A stretch of DNA of 64,000 nt, taken from positions 506,449-570,448 of the forward strand of contig WTPW01000088.1 in assembly GCA_009809945.1 (NCBI GenBank), given 5' to 3'. Every line of letters starts with the position of its first letter. The stretch's first letter is position 1. Below the pieces are notes generated by a model. The model saw only the letters and a program-made list of their open reading frames with translations. It had not been told where the DNA came from and did no database searches. The position numbers were made by a program, and so were the translations under genes. The stretch comes from Gigaspora margarita (lineage: Eukaryota; Glomeromycota; Glomeromycetes; Diversisporales; Gigasporaceae). Of the stretch, positions 1 to 12,229 are shown in pieces.

Positions 1-295
1 AATAGGGTTGATTAGTTAATTATCATGACTTAAATATTCTATAGTGATAGTCTTTTTATGATATATCATTATTTTGTATTGTTTGGCGGACAAATAAGAA
101 TAACAGAATTCAAGACTCAATATATTTATAATGACAAATTTATGTAATTCTCATTTTAATTACATAATTATTGTATAAGGTATTCGACCAAACAATGATT
201 CGCATTATTATCAACTTATTAAAGGTGTGTAAAACTGATTCGCTTAATTAGAAAAAAAAACTGATTCGCCAAAAATATAATTAAAATTTTTATGG

Positions 296-640
296 TGGGG
301 ACCTATAATAAAGATTTCCCAGTCCTGCCACAAATTCCCGTGCCTATCCGACGCAACCCGTGCCGATCCGGTCCAATTTTCTTATAGGGCTATTTTACTT
401 GGAATGGGATCTTAAATTTTACCATTTATCCCACAATTTTTCCCACTCGAATGTCAGAATCACGCCATTTCAAAGATTCTTTAATCTTGCATATAATACC
501 TTTCTAATGCGGCGGGCTGTGCGCAAGAACCGGTTTTCCAGAGATCGATCACGTTATTTCCGGCAAAATCGTCGTCACGTGTTTCCGACCAAGTCACTAC
601 TATCGCTAACATTGGTAAAGGTGAATAATTGTGGATTGAT
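296..640 (+). mobile_element. degraded transposon end plus LTR-like fragment
   Basis: Two relics abut. The stretch ending near 387 finishes with TTTTCTTATAGGG, the right terminus seen intact at 34353. From about 395 to 600 the sequence is recognisably similar, in sense orientation, to the 3' half of the solo LTR found on the minus strand at 33635-34162. Shared landmarks are a run reading ATCCCACAATTTTTCCCACT and another reading GGGCTGTGCGCAAGAACC. The fragment is diverged and its ends are unclear. A 123-codon ORF that crosses it (360-731) is not a gene. Confidence 0.55.
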
Positions 641-907
641 TTACAGGTTTTCCCCGACAGTCACTCATAGATTACATACCATAAGTGCGCATTTCGTAAG
701 TGCACTTTTCTTAATTACATTCATTAATTGAAGATGACTGCATTGGATTCAAAAAAACTCAACACTTATTTCGAAATAACGAACATGGGCGTATCCAAAA
801 TAACGCATAGGTCAATTAATTAACGCGCAGATGTGCGTTATTTCGAGCTTATACGGTACCGTATTATAATATGAAATCGTAAAAAAGCAACTAAAATTAC
901 TATAGTA

Positions 908-2084
908 CAAACATGGCGTCGAAACGAAACCTACCCGAAACTAGTTTCGGAACGGCTCTAATCCGAAACTAGTTTCGGTTTTTTAAAAAAAAATCGAAAC
1001 TCCGAAACCCGAAACCCCGAAACTATAATCCGAAACCCAAACCTATAATCCGAAACTCAAAATATAATATTGAAGCTTATAAATTTATTATAAAGTTGCC
1101 TTAACCCAAAATGTAAAATTATTTTTGAATAAATTATAATATTTTATAGATCTTTTTTTTTTAATTATGTTTTTGCCAATTTTTTTTCACTGCCTAGGTT
1201 TGTTCGGGGAGTTTTTTTTTTAAAGCTGGTCAACTTTATTTTTAATATCATACCGTTATTACAACTGATTTCAAAATTCTATGACAATAGAAAAAATTGC
1301 CAATGATGAATCGATAAGTACAGTATTTTATGCTTTTGATACCAACAATTTATTTAATTCTGCGGTAACTTATCAATTCTATTATTAGTAGATATGGATG
1401 TGCTAATTCTTATTATTACTTGATATTGTACCCAGTTTTTACGTAATAAGTAAAAAAAAAACTGATGCTTGCAAAAGCAACCTTGATTGTCAGAATATAA
1501 AATTCGGAATTATACCTTTCATGTTGTACTTGTGAATCATAACAATAAAAAGGACTGCACGCATGCAATAAAATTGTTAAATGCATTCCAACCCAAATAG
1601 CGCTGGATATTAAATTTTATTGAATTCTTTAAGGAGATATATAACGTACATCAGTGCGATTAATGTATATTGAAGAGATACATAGCATATATCAGTGCAT
1701 TTGATGTATAATTGAAAGAGATATATAATACATTAATGCAATCAATGTATATGGAATTTGGGTAGTTTTTAGTGTTCAGGTGAGGTTTCGGTTCGAATGA
1801 GGTTTCGGGTGAGGTTTCGAGTTTCGGATAAGGTTTCGGAAGTTATAATCCGAAGCCTGAAATTTTCGGATTTGGCACAAAAGGTGTTCTGCGCCAACTT
1901 TGAAGAGAATAAACAAATAAGTTATTGATGTTTTGGCAGTTTCGGGGTTTCGGTTGAGGTTTCGGGTTTCGGTCGAGGTTTCGAGTTTCGGGTGAGGTTT
2001 CGAGTTTCGAATAAGGTTTCGGAAGCTAAAATCCGAAACCCGAAACTTTCGGAATCGCCAAAAAAGGTTTCGGTGCCATCTTTG
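908..2084. mobile_element. hAT-like non-autonomous element, GAAAC/TTTCGG array
   Basis: The ends match as an inverted repeat (CAAACATGGCGTCGAAAC at left; the complement of the right end reads CAAAGATGGCACCGAAAC). They are flanked by CTATAGTA (900-907) and CTATAGTT (2085-2092), a 7/8 target-site duplication. The ends fit the hAT rule YARNG on the right copy. The subterminal regions consist of dozens of CCGAAAC or GTTTCGG words. The right arm is partly duplicated in tandem (about 1780-1900 and 1935-2084). No transposase is encoded. Confidence 0.75.
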
Positions 2085-2195
2085 CTATAGTTAATATGTA
2101 ACAAGTTAGTATGCAGTAATACAGTACGATACAGCACATTCTTTCTAACACCCTTTAAATTATTCAAGTGCCTAGTTAATTAAGATTTTTTTTGG

Positions 2196-2278
2196 AATCA
2201 ACCATAGTGGCCCTCCAAAGTATAGTATACAAGCTGCACTTGCGTAATTGCACTTTAGAGGGCCGCCTTGGTTGATTC
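2196..2278. repeat. short foldback (MITE-like palindrome)
   Basis: An imperfect palindrome pairs GAATCAACCATAGTGGCCCTC with GAGGGCCGCCTTGGTTGATTC around a short loop. No target duplication is clear. Confidence 0.6.
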
Positions 2279-2289
2279 ATATTTATGCA

Positions 2290-3229
2290 TAAATGCAATA
2301 AAGTTTACATTATTTTATATTTTATAGTTTTGAAACAATTATAAATTGATTAGACCGACAACTAATTTATGAATAGATATATTGTCTAGTAAAATTTTTA
2401 TTTATCATAAATAGACACAAAATTGGATAGACGTTTGACAATCAGACCATTAGATAATTATGCAATATTTCAATATTTTTATATTCACATCTCTGTTTAT
2501 ATATTTCATGATCAGCTGCGACATTTATTATGTTTCATTAATACTCTGAAAGTTCAGTCAAGCAGACCTTGGGTTGACCTGCCTGATTCGAGTACTATCC
2601 CAATGCATTATCATACAAACTAGGAAACCAGGGCCTGATAAAGGTCCGAAACGAAAAAACTAATATGTATACTAGTAATGCGTAACATTGTGTGTCCGGA
2701 GCGTAAAAGATCAATCAGATGATCGTGATTTGCAGCCAATCAGAAACCCAGACAGAATTCACATGACCTTGTGTATCAAAGACAGACGTAAAAACAGTGT
2801 CCTCCGCTTCGCTCCAGACAATTAATGCAAATAGTAATATAAACAATGTTCTAATAATTGTAGCGTGCTGGATTCCAGTCACATGCACACATACTAGCCA
2901 TTCAGCTATAGAGATCGACACGGTTTTCCTAGTACTGTAGTAATTAGTGCGTACATAAGTTTGATCAAACAGTTGAGTCCTGCTACGTTTCAAACAATAA
3001 AATTTCTTTATTAAATTTGAAAATAAAATTTAATTATACAGTAGTTACAAAAAAAAAAAAAAGAGTTTAGCAAAAGTAAAAAGAATCTTATAATTATAAA
3101 TGTGTATTTAATTAATAGAATAGTGTCATTAAAGATTTAATCCAATTATGTAAAATGATTATGCTAAAATAATATTATAAGGTTAAATTAAACAATAAAA
3201 ATGTATGACAAAAAATTCGATTTCAAATA
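2290..3229. other. intergenic, no gene seen
   Basis: I see no supported gene. The ORFs at 2423 and 2715 (-) lack splice signals, family resemblance or matching composition. A poly-A tract lies at about 3050-3063, just beyond the 3' end of the minus-strand gene. Confidence 0.5.
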
Positions 3230-5300
3230 TTATATAAAATTACCTTTTTTATTTATATTTTTTTTATAAATTTCTTCCAAATATTGTACATCAACAACAT
3301 ATTCTGTTAAAAATAGTTGCAATGAATCAAGTCTTTTTTTTAATTCTTCATGTTTTTCCGAATTATTAGTAGTCTTTGGATGATGAACTAATGGAATGAT
3401 TTCAAATTTATTTCTTAATTTGGTTTGTACTGAATTATTTATTTTAAACCCGTATTTTTGAATCCATCCCCATGGTTTAATAGCAATTGCACCTAAAATA
3501 TAAATTGATATATTAATTCTTATAATTATTAAAGTACAGATAATATATAGCTATTGACTGCTATCGGGTGATTTATGACAATTGTGCTTGCTAAATGACC
3601 GAGATTTTGTCCGTGATTACGTAATTAAATAACGAATTTATTTGGCAGATGACACCATCACGTCAAATAACTCGAGTTATTTAGCAACCACTGGCTGTTG
3701 GATAACAACTTAATATAATCCAAAACTTGCCAAAAAGTACTGAATAAATGGTCGCTGCAAATCCCCAGGCACCTCCGATTAAGCCAAGTGAAGTTATAAC
3801 CTAAATTTAATTATATATACAAATGTAATTAATTTTAAGCAGGTTAGATAAATTTTTTACAGTAATACTTGCAGTCTTAATCCTTTTTAAAAAGCAAAGA
3901 AAATTGTGAATTAAAAAGAAGTAAAATTATTTATGAAATTTAAAATCTAATTCAACATATAAAATATCAAAACCTTTTGTCAGTTTCGACTTGAACAATA
4001 AATGATTGTACTTTGATTTCTATTTTCATAAGTAATGTTAACGTTGGATATTCTGAAGTACCATTTGAAAGAGGAAATGTTTCTTGTAAATTTTATAAAA
4101 AAAATTAACATCATTAGTTTAAATATAGTTTTTTTATAAAAGTAATTAAAATTAAATAATAATTGTATACCCAATGTCGACGTTAAATAAGGCAGATTTT
4201 CAAGTTTAGATGAAAATCCTATAAAATTTTCCCAACTAGGAAGCATAAGTTCTTTTCTTCTTCTTTTTATTTTAATTTTATATGACTATCAACAAAAAAA
4301 GATAAATAAATAAATGAATCATAAGTTAACTCATTTGAGGTGAATCAGCTGATGGTTTTGAGTAAGACATAAACTCAGCGTATTAAAACTAGAGTCATTA
4401 TCATCTTTAATGCTAGAAAAATTTTATAAATATTTACATTGAATGATGCAAGGGTATACAGATTTTTAGTAAGAAGTGTATTAGGAAGTTTCGAATACGT
4501 TGAAAGTTGATTTGTCAAAATTAATTCCTGATCATAGCTTTTAAAAAAATCTATTTAAAGATAAAGAGTTGTATATTGTTAAGTATATCTTATTGTTTCG
4601 GCCAAGAATAAAAAAAAGGGGGTTCTCAAAATATATTAACATTTTTAAAAATAAAATAAATTTCATTTATAAACTAACCTTTATCACTCATAGTAAAAGT
4701 CACAAACGGTCGTGCCAAGCTATCACTTAAATTAAAACTAGTATTATTCAAATAAATCATAAATTCCAAAGGATTTATTCCATTATTGGGTATTGCGGAA
4801 AAACTTAAATCTCCCATCTCATTGAAACTTGTATCATTGGAATTGTTTATGATGTTCATATATTGTTCACAATCGTGAGGGCCACCTAGTATGCAATTTT
4901 ATTGACAAATTTAATACGCAAAAAAGATAAAAAAGAGTTGGAATATTTTACTATCCAATACTTACTAGCATTGACCAAATTGCAAATATTATTTGGTCGT
5001 ACAGATGGATAAAAATTAATAACTATAACTATAAAGTAACATTTTAATAGCCTGTTCATCTCTTAATTCATGTTAACATAAACATAAACCTTAACTATTA
5101 ATATTACCCGGAGCAGGAATAAAGGGTTCTTCTTTTAAAGAATTTTGAATGACAGGATTATCATTATAAATGCCCCAAATTATTAACCAAGTATATCCAA
5201 GTAAAGCGATTAAAAGTAATGTTAACACGAAATTTTTCAATATAAATAATGAAGATGGTTCAGTATTGCGATATTTTTGAAATAAATTTTCAAAGATCAT
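3230..5300 (-). CDS. two-helix membrane protein, paralog A (frame break at exon 3/4)
   Basis: Unrecognised multi-exon membrane protein, one of three paralogs here. Exons (reading downward): 5108-5300, 4966-5028, 4679-4885, about 4438-4527, 4171-4285, 3974-4082, 3873-3882, 3731-3800, 3230-3492. The start was set by alignment to the MIF.. start of the third copy. The product is about 372 aa. It has a membrane helix at residues ~24-45, an outer domain of ~230 residues with few cysteines, then a glycine-rich helix (SLGLIGGAWGF...) and a charged, probably coiled-coil tail (EELKKRLDSLQLFLTEYVVDV). Exon 7 is 10 nt. The introns after exons 7 and 8 start with GCAAGT, i.e. GC-AG introns. Exon 3 ends in phase 1, but the exon 4 homologous to the paralogs needs one base fewer (acceptor CAG followed by GAATTA). 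The frame is therefore broken unless splicing differs. It is divergent from the gene at 5763. Function unknown. Confidence 0.7.
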
Positions 5301-5762
5301 TTTTAGTGCACAAGATATGTTCAAAATGATATTTGGTTTTTCGTTATTAACTAAACTTTTATTTATAAAGGAAATATTTTATTATCGGCAAAAAAAATTT
5401 TTTTATATACTTGTACAGTATAATGCAGATTATGTACGTACGTACATACGTACAAGCTTCAACAAAATTCCACAAATTCTGTACATTTGTTTAGATTATC
5501 CGAATTTGAAAATCGCATTAATTGCAAACAGGAATTAAAGAAATAAAAGTATCAATATATTCATATTACTGTTACATGTATATAATTGATATTCAAATAA
5601 GGATAAAAAATACGGTGTAACCAAAAAATGCAGAATTTGGAGCTCTTTAATACGCCATTAATAAATAAATAATTAGTTGTTATCTAATATATATATATAT
5701 ATATATAACATCTTCTAATTACTATTAATCTTTGCTGAAAAATTAAACATCGTTACATTATA
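5301..5762. promoter_or_regulatory. shared divergent promoter region of paralogs A and B
   Basis: About 460 bp separate the two start codons, so regulatory sequence for both must lie here or in the first introns. Visible landmarks are an ACGTACGTACATACGTAC tract (5436-5453) and a TA dinucleotide run (5688-5707). No specific factor site can be named. The ORF at 5317 lies over this spacer and is not supported. Confidence 0.45.
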
Positions 5763-7583
5763 ATGGCCTTAGGAAAAATATTTCGTAAGGAACGTAAGAC
5801 TGAACCTATATCAGTCTTTTGGTTACGAATTATCGTAACAACTTTATTTATATTCATCCTAGTTGGATACTCCATATTTTTGATTTTGGATGTTTGCAAT
5901 GATCATCCCGCAATTCAGAGCTCGTTTATTGAAGTAAATTCATTTCCTGTCCCAGGTACTTTTCAAACTCTTGGCGTTATGATCTAATGCTTAATAAGTA
6001 ACAAACTTGCTGTATAATTTTTGTTGACGAATTTTTAGAGTTAATGTTCTTAGACATTCCTGTAAAGACATATTTCGAATGCTATTTCACATATGCTGGT
6101 GAGAATTAATATTACGTGCTATATATCGTATAATTACTTATTTTTTTTCTTTTTTTAACTTAAACAAGCTAATAATACTCGTGAAGATAATAAGGCGTGC
6201 ACTCAGTATTTAAAACAGCCTGTATTGAACGCCACTTCTAAGTATAACGGTTACTTTCAAACTAGTGGAGATTTACTCTTTTCAGTAAGTTCTGACAGCT
6301 CTAACGAAGGCCTAAAAAATATTGGAATTACGATCTATATTGATGATTCCGCATATAATGCGAGTGACCCATCAATGTTTGTAAATATACTAGCAGTTGA
6401 TTCAGGTCGGATTTTTTTCTAAAAAAAAAAAAAAAAAAAAATTAAATAAAAGAATTAATCAATGTCTATAATAAATGAATTAAAATTGTTTTCTTTGAAT
6501 ACAGAACTTTATAAAACTTACGGCCCTAAATTATTTGAAAATCAAAATTCAATGTTTTTGGATTCAATAGTTAAAATAAATACATATGAATTATCACCAG
6601 ACCAAGTAAGTTTTTTACTCTAAATATACTAAATATAACACCACATAAATACTTTTCGTTAGTAATATTAATTGTCATTTTTGTTGAACAGTCCTACAAT
6701 ATTCAATTAACAAGGAATGTAAAACAACTTATGTCACAAAGCTGGAAAAATTATTTCGGATTTGTACCAGAAACCGAAAGGATACCTCATGTTACTTCCA
6801 CGATTGTATTATTTATAATAAATGCTTTTGAAAAGATGTAATAAAATACTATTAATTATGTGATTTTAATTATTTATTATAGACTCTTCTCTTATTTCAA
6901 ATACTACGGGACCTAGAACATTATTTTCCACAATAAATATCGAACCACATTCGTTTATAGTCCAAATTGATACAGATCAAAGGTACAATAAAAAATATGA
7001 TTTAAACTTAATATTATTATTATCATTATTTTATTTTACTATTATCATTATTATTATAATCACTAATATTCTGTTTGTTTTTTTTCATTAATTTATAAAG
7101 GTTTAAAACTGTAAGTTCTTGAATTTTTGAATATTTTAAATAAAATTACAAAATTCAAAATTTTTTTCTTTTAATTTATAGGTGTTGAGTTCTCTTGGAC
7201 TATTTGGTGGTGTATTTGGACTAGTTACAAGTTTTTATGCACTACTTTTTGGTATTATTATCTTTTTACTTTATTTAAATAAATAATAATTTAATTAATT
7301 AAAATTTTCATGTTTTTTTTTAGGTACCGGAGCTATCAAACCATGGGGCTTAGTTCAAAGACATCTTTTCAAAGTTAACCAAATTGTACAAGATAAATTA
7401 TTAAGTACTCTTGAATCGATGCCATTCATTAGTCATTTAACTCACGATACAAATGATTTGGATGATGATCTTTCAATTGAAAAACTTGAAAAAAGATTAG
7501 ATTTATTACAATTATTTTTAAGAGATTATGTAGTGAACGTACAATATTTAGAAAATATTCAACAATCCGATACTGTACAATGA
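5763..7583 (+). CDS. two-helix membrane protein, paralog B (donor-phase lesion)
   Basis: Unrecognised membrane protein with the same nine-exon plan as paralogs A and C. Exons: 5763-5955, 6039-6098, 6169-6405, 6505-6605, 6692-6805, 6883-6982, 7101-7110, 7182-7251, 7324-7583. It would be about 381 aa. Residues ~22-46 form a membrane helix (IIVTTLFIFILVGYSIFLIL). A central, probably extracytoplasmic part carries several N-x-S/T sites. A second helix (SLGLFGGVFGLVTSFYALLFG) is followed by a TGAIKPWG motif and an acidic, likely coiled-coil tail. The donor after exon 5 is ATT|GTATTA, where A and C have TTGG|GTATAC and ATGG|GTAATT. One G is missing, leaving the exon in phase 0 while exon 6 needs phase 1. 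The result is a premature stop unless the base is an assembly error. Confidence 0.75.
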
Positions 7584-7584
7584 C

Positions 7585-8127
7585 TAATGGAGAACTCGAC
7601 TCGGTGATAATAAATAATAAATACTAACTAAAATTATCAAACACAAATTTATGCACATGTATCGAAATTATAAATAATAAATAATTTAATTTTTAGAGTA
7701 CATTCATTCCTCACACGGGATATTTTTTGATATTCTTCACCAAATAGTAAGATTTTAAAATTTTCCTAACAAAACCACCTTTTGAGATTCTAACAAAATA
7801 AAAGATACCTACGCATTTTTCACAAGCCCAACCTAAAAGTGCGTTCCCTTAATTCTATAGAATTAAAGAAACTAGTAATGCAGGCTGACCCTAACCTAGT
7901 GAAATCATACAGGGGCGTCCCCAAAATTACGGGTCGGAATACTTCGGACGGCATCGGAATCATTGTCGGCTGGATCGGAATTGATCAATTTTGTCCCAAG
8001 ATCATAAAAAATTTTACTAATAAATCATATCCATTCATTAAGTAAAAAATGCCCAGCTGATAATTTTGCTATAGACCTGCTAACAACTTGAGCTAAACGC
8101 CGACCTAGATCTATAGGACTAGAAATA
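7585..8127. mobile_element. left arm of imperfect TIR element (about 7876-8500)
   Basis: The sequence around 7878-7945 (ACAGGGGCGTCCCCAAAATT core) is the inverted counterpart of 8450-8500. The paired similarity extends outward to CTGACC/GGTCGG, giving an imperfect ~50 bp inverted repeat. The interior is occupied by the separate element at 8128-8413. No coding capacity; the ORFs at 7839 (+) and 8432 (-) are products of these arms. Confidence 0.5.
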
Positions 8128-8413
8128 CCAGTCTAAAAAATTTCGCTCATTATGTGGTCCCAGTAAAAAAAATTTCGCTAGAAAAAAAAAATTTCGCTAT
8201 TAGGTTAGGGTTAGGGTGTTGCTAATAGGTTGGGATTAGAAGGTATTTTATACCAAAATTTTGCAAGGAAAACTTTTAATTAGTACGCAGAAGGCAGTTT
8301 CATAGGCGAAATTTCGTGTTATGAGCGATTTTTCATTTATTTTTGTTTCTTGAACTTTTTCACGTTACACCTGATCTCGAAATATGATTGGCTAGCGAAA
8401 TTTTTTAGACTGG
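8128..8413. mobile_element. mariner-like MITE with TA duplication
   Basis: Perfect 20-bp inverted ends (CCAGTCTAAAAAATTTCGCT and its complement) are flanked by TA on each side (8126-8127, 8414-8415). A TTAGGG-type doublet occurs inside. A diverged relative of the interior (AAAATTTTGCAAGGAAAA.. through GCAGAA.GCAGTTTCAT) lies at about 60943-61145. Confidence 0.75.
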
Positions 8414-8499
8414 TATTTTAAATACTGTTACCTAGATCCGACGCATCCAACCCGGAATTTTGGGGACCCTCCTGTAAAATTCTAACCAAGTGTAGGTCG

Positions 8500-9514
8500 G
8501 GAGTCGACCCATACTTTCACAGGCCGGTGCTAGGCCGGTGCCGATTAAAATAAGGTTAGGGTTGTAAATAGTGCATACATTTATTTGCGCGGGTAATGAG
8601 AAGAGGAAATAGCAAACGGAGAGGCAAATTTTGACCATTCCGGATCAGCCCGACAAAGAATCAGAACACGTGTAAAAGAAGAAAAAGGCGAAAAAACTAA
8701 TGTTTAGATCGATCTTGGTCACTAATTAAAAATGACGGGATAAAATTTACATATAGTAAGCGTCAATCTAATCCAATAGCCTCTAACATTAAGGCTCTAA
8801 CCATAAATTTTTATCTCACACACTTCAGTTTATTTATCCGTACCATAAGTAAAATCTTGTACGTCTATATGATAACTTTCTTCTGATTGGTAAATCATTT
8901 ACAGTTGTATTTATATAATTTAGAGTTCTTTTTAAAAATGTAACATTTCACAAGTAAAAAAATGAAATAAGAGCGTCTCTATCTTCAGTGAAGCCCCAAC
9001 AGTACTATGCAAAATAATCCAAAAAGATCAACAACCTGAGGTATTTTGCTTAGAGGGTAGAATATTATAACTATAGACTATATATAATTACTAAATGGTA
9101 AACAAACTTCTTTTTTAAGAATGGATAAACCACTTTACTGAGCTACGTATACAATGTAAAACATAGTGTAAAGAACTTTTAATGCGTAAAACTTAAGTTA
9201 GTTGTAAGCAATAAAACGTTTAAAATTTTAAAGTTACAACAAACTTTGTCTAGCTTAATGGTTTTTTTTTTTTCACTATAAGCGATAATTATAATACAGT
9301 AGACTATAGATTTTATATGTCATATTACTTCAGTATTATAGAAAATATCTTTGATCCTTTTCGTTCTTTTATTGGCTGATTGTCACATGCTTTCACATAT
9401 GACCAATCATTCAATTTCATGTGATCTAATGATCACAAGAAAGTAATCCTCGATCACTTTTATATGAATTATGTGAACCAATCAAATCTTTAGAAACAAC
9501 TAGAGTAGTACTAT
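8500..9514. other. intergenic, no gene seen
   Basis: AT-rich sequence without a supported exon. The ORF at 8432 (-) overlaps the repeat arm to the left. Confidence 0.45.
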
Positions 9515-9522
9515 ACTATACG

Positions 9523-9935
9523 TAGTGTTTGTAGTCGACCATGATTTATCGACTCGAATAAGTCAATATTTAAAAATCAGCTTAGCTGGCTAATTGTGTC
9601 TTCAGAAGTCATTGGAGATTTCCTCATATTTTTTCTCAATCCGGCTCATATTTTATGTTCGTTGACTTTCTTTTCAGAATTTTCCAGATCTTACTACGAT
9701 TCCTATTTTTAAATTTTTTTTTTTTTTAATTGAATAAACACCAATCTCTTTTACTAAGAGGGGTAATCTAAATCACCAAATCGGTTTGGTCTGACCTAAA
9801 TTTAATTGGTTACTGTAATTCAGTAATTTTTAATATAACACAAAATCGACTAAGTCAATTTTTTTGAAAAATCGGCCAAACTAAGCCGGGCTAAGTCGAT
9901 AAAATTGACTAATGCAAAATGGACTACAAACACTA
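9523..9935. mobile_element. hAT-like MITE X, AAGTCGA array
   Basis: Perfect 14-bp inverted ends TAGTGTTTGTAGTC are flanked by the octamer ACTATACG (9515-9522 and 9936-9943). The ends obey the hAT YARNG rule (TAGTG). The interior is rich in words such as AAGTCGA, TAGTCGA and GGCTAA in both orientations. No ORF. Confidence 0.85.
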
Positions 9936-9943
9936 ACTATACG

Positions 9944-10225
9944 CAGTGTTGTACATTTTTCACTGTCCCAGCCTTTTTTTGGCATGTCCCAACGTCCCAA
10001 CGTCCCAGTGTCCCAAGTGTCCCAACTATGTCCCAAGTCTTAATAATTAATAAATTAATTTAAAAAAATACATGATTATATATTTTTCTAGGTGTTGAAC
10101 TCATTTCTAAAAAAATTAAATTAGATTATCTTAATAAAATTTTAAGTAATTTCAATTTAAAAAATTGTCCCAAAATGACCCAAAATGTCCCAATTCATGT
10201 CCCAACTGTCCCATGTACAACACTG
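9944..10225. mobile_element. hAT-like MITE Y, GTCCCA array
   Basis: Perfect 13-bp inverted ends CAGTGTTGTACAT are flanked by ACTATACG (9936-9943 and 10226-10233). It directly abuts element X and shares one copy of the target octamer with it. Subterminal GTCCCA words occur in runs near both ends, in opposite orientations. A minus-strand ORF at 10157-10405 crosses its right end and is not a gene. Confidence 0.88.
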
Positions 10226-10485
10226 ACTATACGTACTATACTGTACGTACAGTACGCTAAAAATCAAAAAATAACATGAATTCATTACTAATTTGACTTC
10301 CTTGCTACAGTTTAAAATATATTCATATCCCTTAAATGTAGTTATAGGATTAAATTTGAAACATGTGTTTAGAGAGCAATAAGAAAAACTTTTTATAGGA
10401 ATCATGCATGTAATTTATAGCTGCAAGGGGATATTTATGTATGTACGCATGCATCTAAGTTCATTAAAATTTTCAATACAACTTA

Positions 10486-10714
10486 GGCCGTTCGAAGTTA
10501 ATTTTTCGGTTAACATCACCCCGAAAAAATGAGCAACCAATCAAAACGCCGGATGACTCTAACCAATCACCTGATTTACATCAACCAATGTAATTGACCC
10601 ATCTTTGTTCATTTTATATTTTCATTTCATATGTTCGATTCATTTTACCTTCTCCCCCCCCCCACCGATAGTCCTAGAAAGTGATGTTAACCGAAGAATT
10701 AACTTCGAATGGCC
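10486..10714. mobile_element. PIF/Harbinger-like MITE (GGCCGTTCGAAG family), copy 1
   Basis: Ends GGCCGTTCGAAGTTAATT and its near-complement AATTAACTTCGAATGGCC are flanked by TTA on both sides. The inverted arms continue through GGTTAACATCAC. A 3-bp TWA target duplication is typical of PIF/Harbinger elements. Confidence 0.8.
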
Positions 10715-10845
10715 TTAATTACAGAGCGATTCTAGAAACAATTTATATTCTCAGATTGATCAATACGTTATACCGATATAAAGTAAATGAAGAAGTTTTT
10801 ATAAGGATGTGATATAAGAGTTATTAAAGACATTTATTATAATAA

Positions 10846-11398
10846 GGCCGTCCGAAGTTAATTTTTGGTTAACATTGTCCCCCCTTTGATTGCCATTGAA
10901 CATATAAAAAAAAATAAAAATTAAAAAAAATAAAATGATAATAAAGTAAAAAGTTAAAATATGATTAGACTATTCGAAATTAAATCTTCGGTTATCTTTA
11001 TTCCTCTCATAAAGTTAAACAACCAATCAAAATTCCGAATAACTTACCCTAATCACATAATTTAAATAATTTATAGTCAATATTCTCGTGATCGATCAAA
11101 TCTGTATAAAGATCTTGTTTGTAAAAAATTGTACAAGGGGTGCTTATTTTCGGATGAATAAGGCATATAATTTCTTTATCTTGCTCCTCTCTTTTATGAG
11201 AGGAATGTAATGTATGTTACTGAATCAAATTTGTTGGGCTAATTAGCAACTTAACTGAATCTTGAAATTAATTCGCCATAATAGAATTTGCTTTTAAAAA
11301 AGGCTGTGCATTTTATATTTCGTTTCATTTCCCTCTATCACATTCCCTTCCGAAGAGTCCTAAAAAGCGAAATTAACCGAAATTAATTGCAAGCGGCC
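10846..11398. mobile_element. PIF/Harbinger-like element (GGCC..CGAAG family), copy 2, composite
   Basis: It starts GGCCGTCCGAAGTTAATT and ends AATTAATTGCAAGCGGCC, flanked by TAA on both sides. A further internal end-like stretch (near 10968-11005) suggests a nested or rearranged relative. Clearly the same family as 10486-10714. Confidence 0.65.
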
Positions 11399-11644
11399 TA
11401 AGTAACGTGACAATACAATACAATGATTTCACTTTTGTCAATCACCAACTATTATTAATAATGAAGCTAAGATATTATAGTATTATCCAAAATTGCGACA
11501 GGAGCCGACCATTAGTAACAAGAAGTAATTTTGTTATTGCTTATCATATAGGCCTGTATATGTTTATAAAAATTAATGATACCTTTTTCACTATTTTCAA
11601 GGTGCATATTTATTCGTTGCAAAAAATCCACTAGCTTCAAATAT

Positions 11645-11945
11645 ATGGGTGAGTCAATAGAAAAGGGACAAATTTTTTCTAAGTAAACGTTTTCTCAAAT
11701 TATGCTTAAATATTTAATCAAATAACTTATTAAATCTAATAAAAAATTTCTTATTTTAATTCTAGATAATCTTAAGATTAAAATAAAAAATTTTTATCAA
11801 AATTAGTTAAGATATTTTAATTTTAAAATTAAAAAAATTTTACTAAAAATGATTTGTCCCTTTTCTATTGACTGGCTCCCATATAATCAAAGGTAAATCA
11901 TGTCTAAAAATGATTTGTCCCTTTTCTATTGACTCGCTCACATAT
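11645..11945. mobile_element. MITE with GTCAATAGAAAAGGGACAAAT ends
   Basis: Left end (11651-11674) and right end (11852-11880) are inverted copies of GTCAATAGAAAAGGGACAAA. The right end and its flank are repeated once more at about 11906-11945. A related pair with AGTAGAAA.GGGAGAGATCT ends lies at about 13111-13365. Target duplication not resolved. Confidence 0.6.
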
Positions 11946-12229
11946 AATCAAAGTAAATCATGTCTAATTTGAATAATTTTGCTTATCATTATAGATAATT
12001 GTAATTTATTTTATATTTAACTTGTGAAATGTTGATATATATATATTGTGTCTGAAATTGCTACTTTTCTGGACCGAACGCGTTCCAGAGGGACCATACA
12101 CGTCTAAGGAAATTATAAAGTGCTTGTACCATAGTGGTGTGATCCGTTGATCGGGAATTCGAATAACTGTTTGAAATCCGTATTTTTGTGTAATCTTATC
12201 ATCTGTACGCATATTGCAGATCAACTATT

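Noticed and set aside
360-731. 123-codon ORF as a gene
   Set aside because: It overlaps a recognisable LTR-like fragment and a transposon end; composition is not coding-like.
2715-2993. 92-codon minus-strand ORF with a hydrophobic stretch
   Set aside because: No splice signals, homolog or neighbour support; kept as unsupported rather than annotated.
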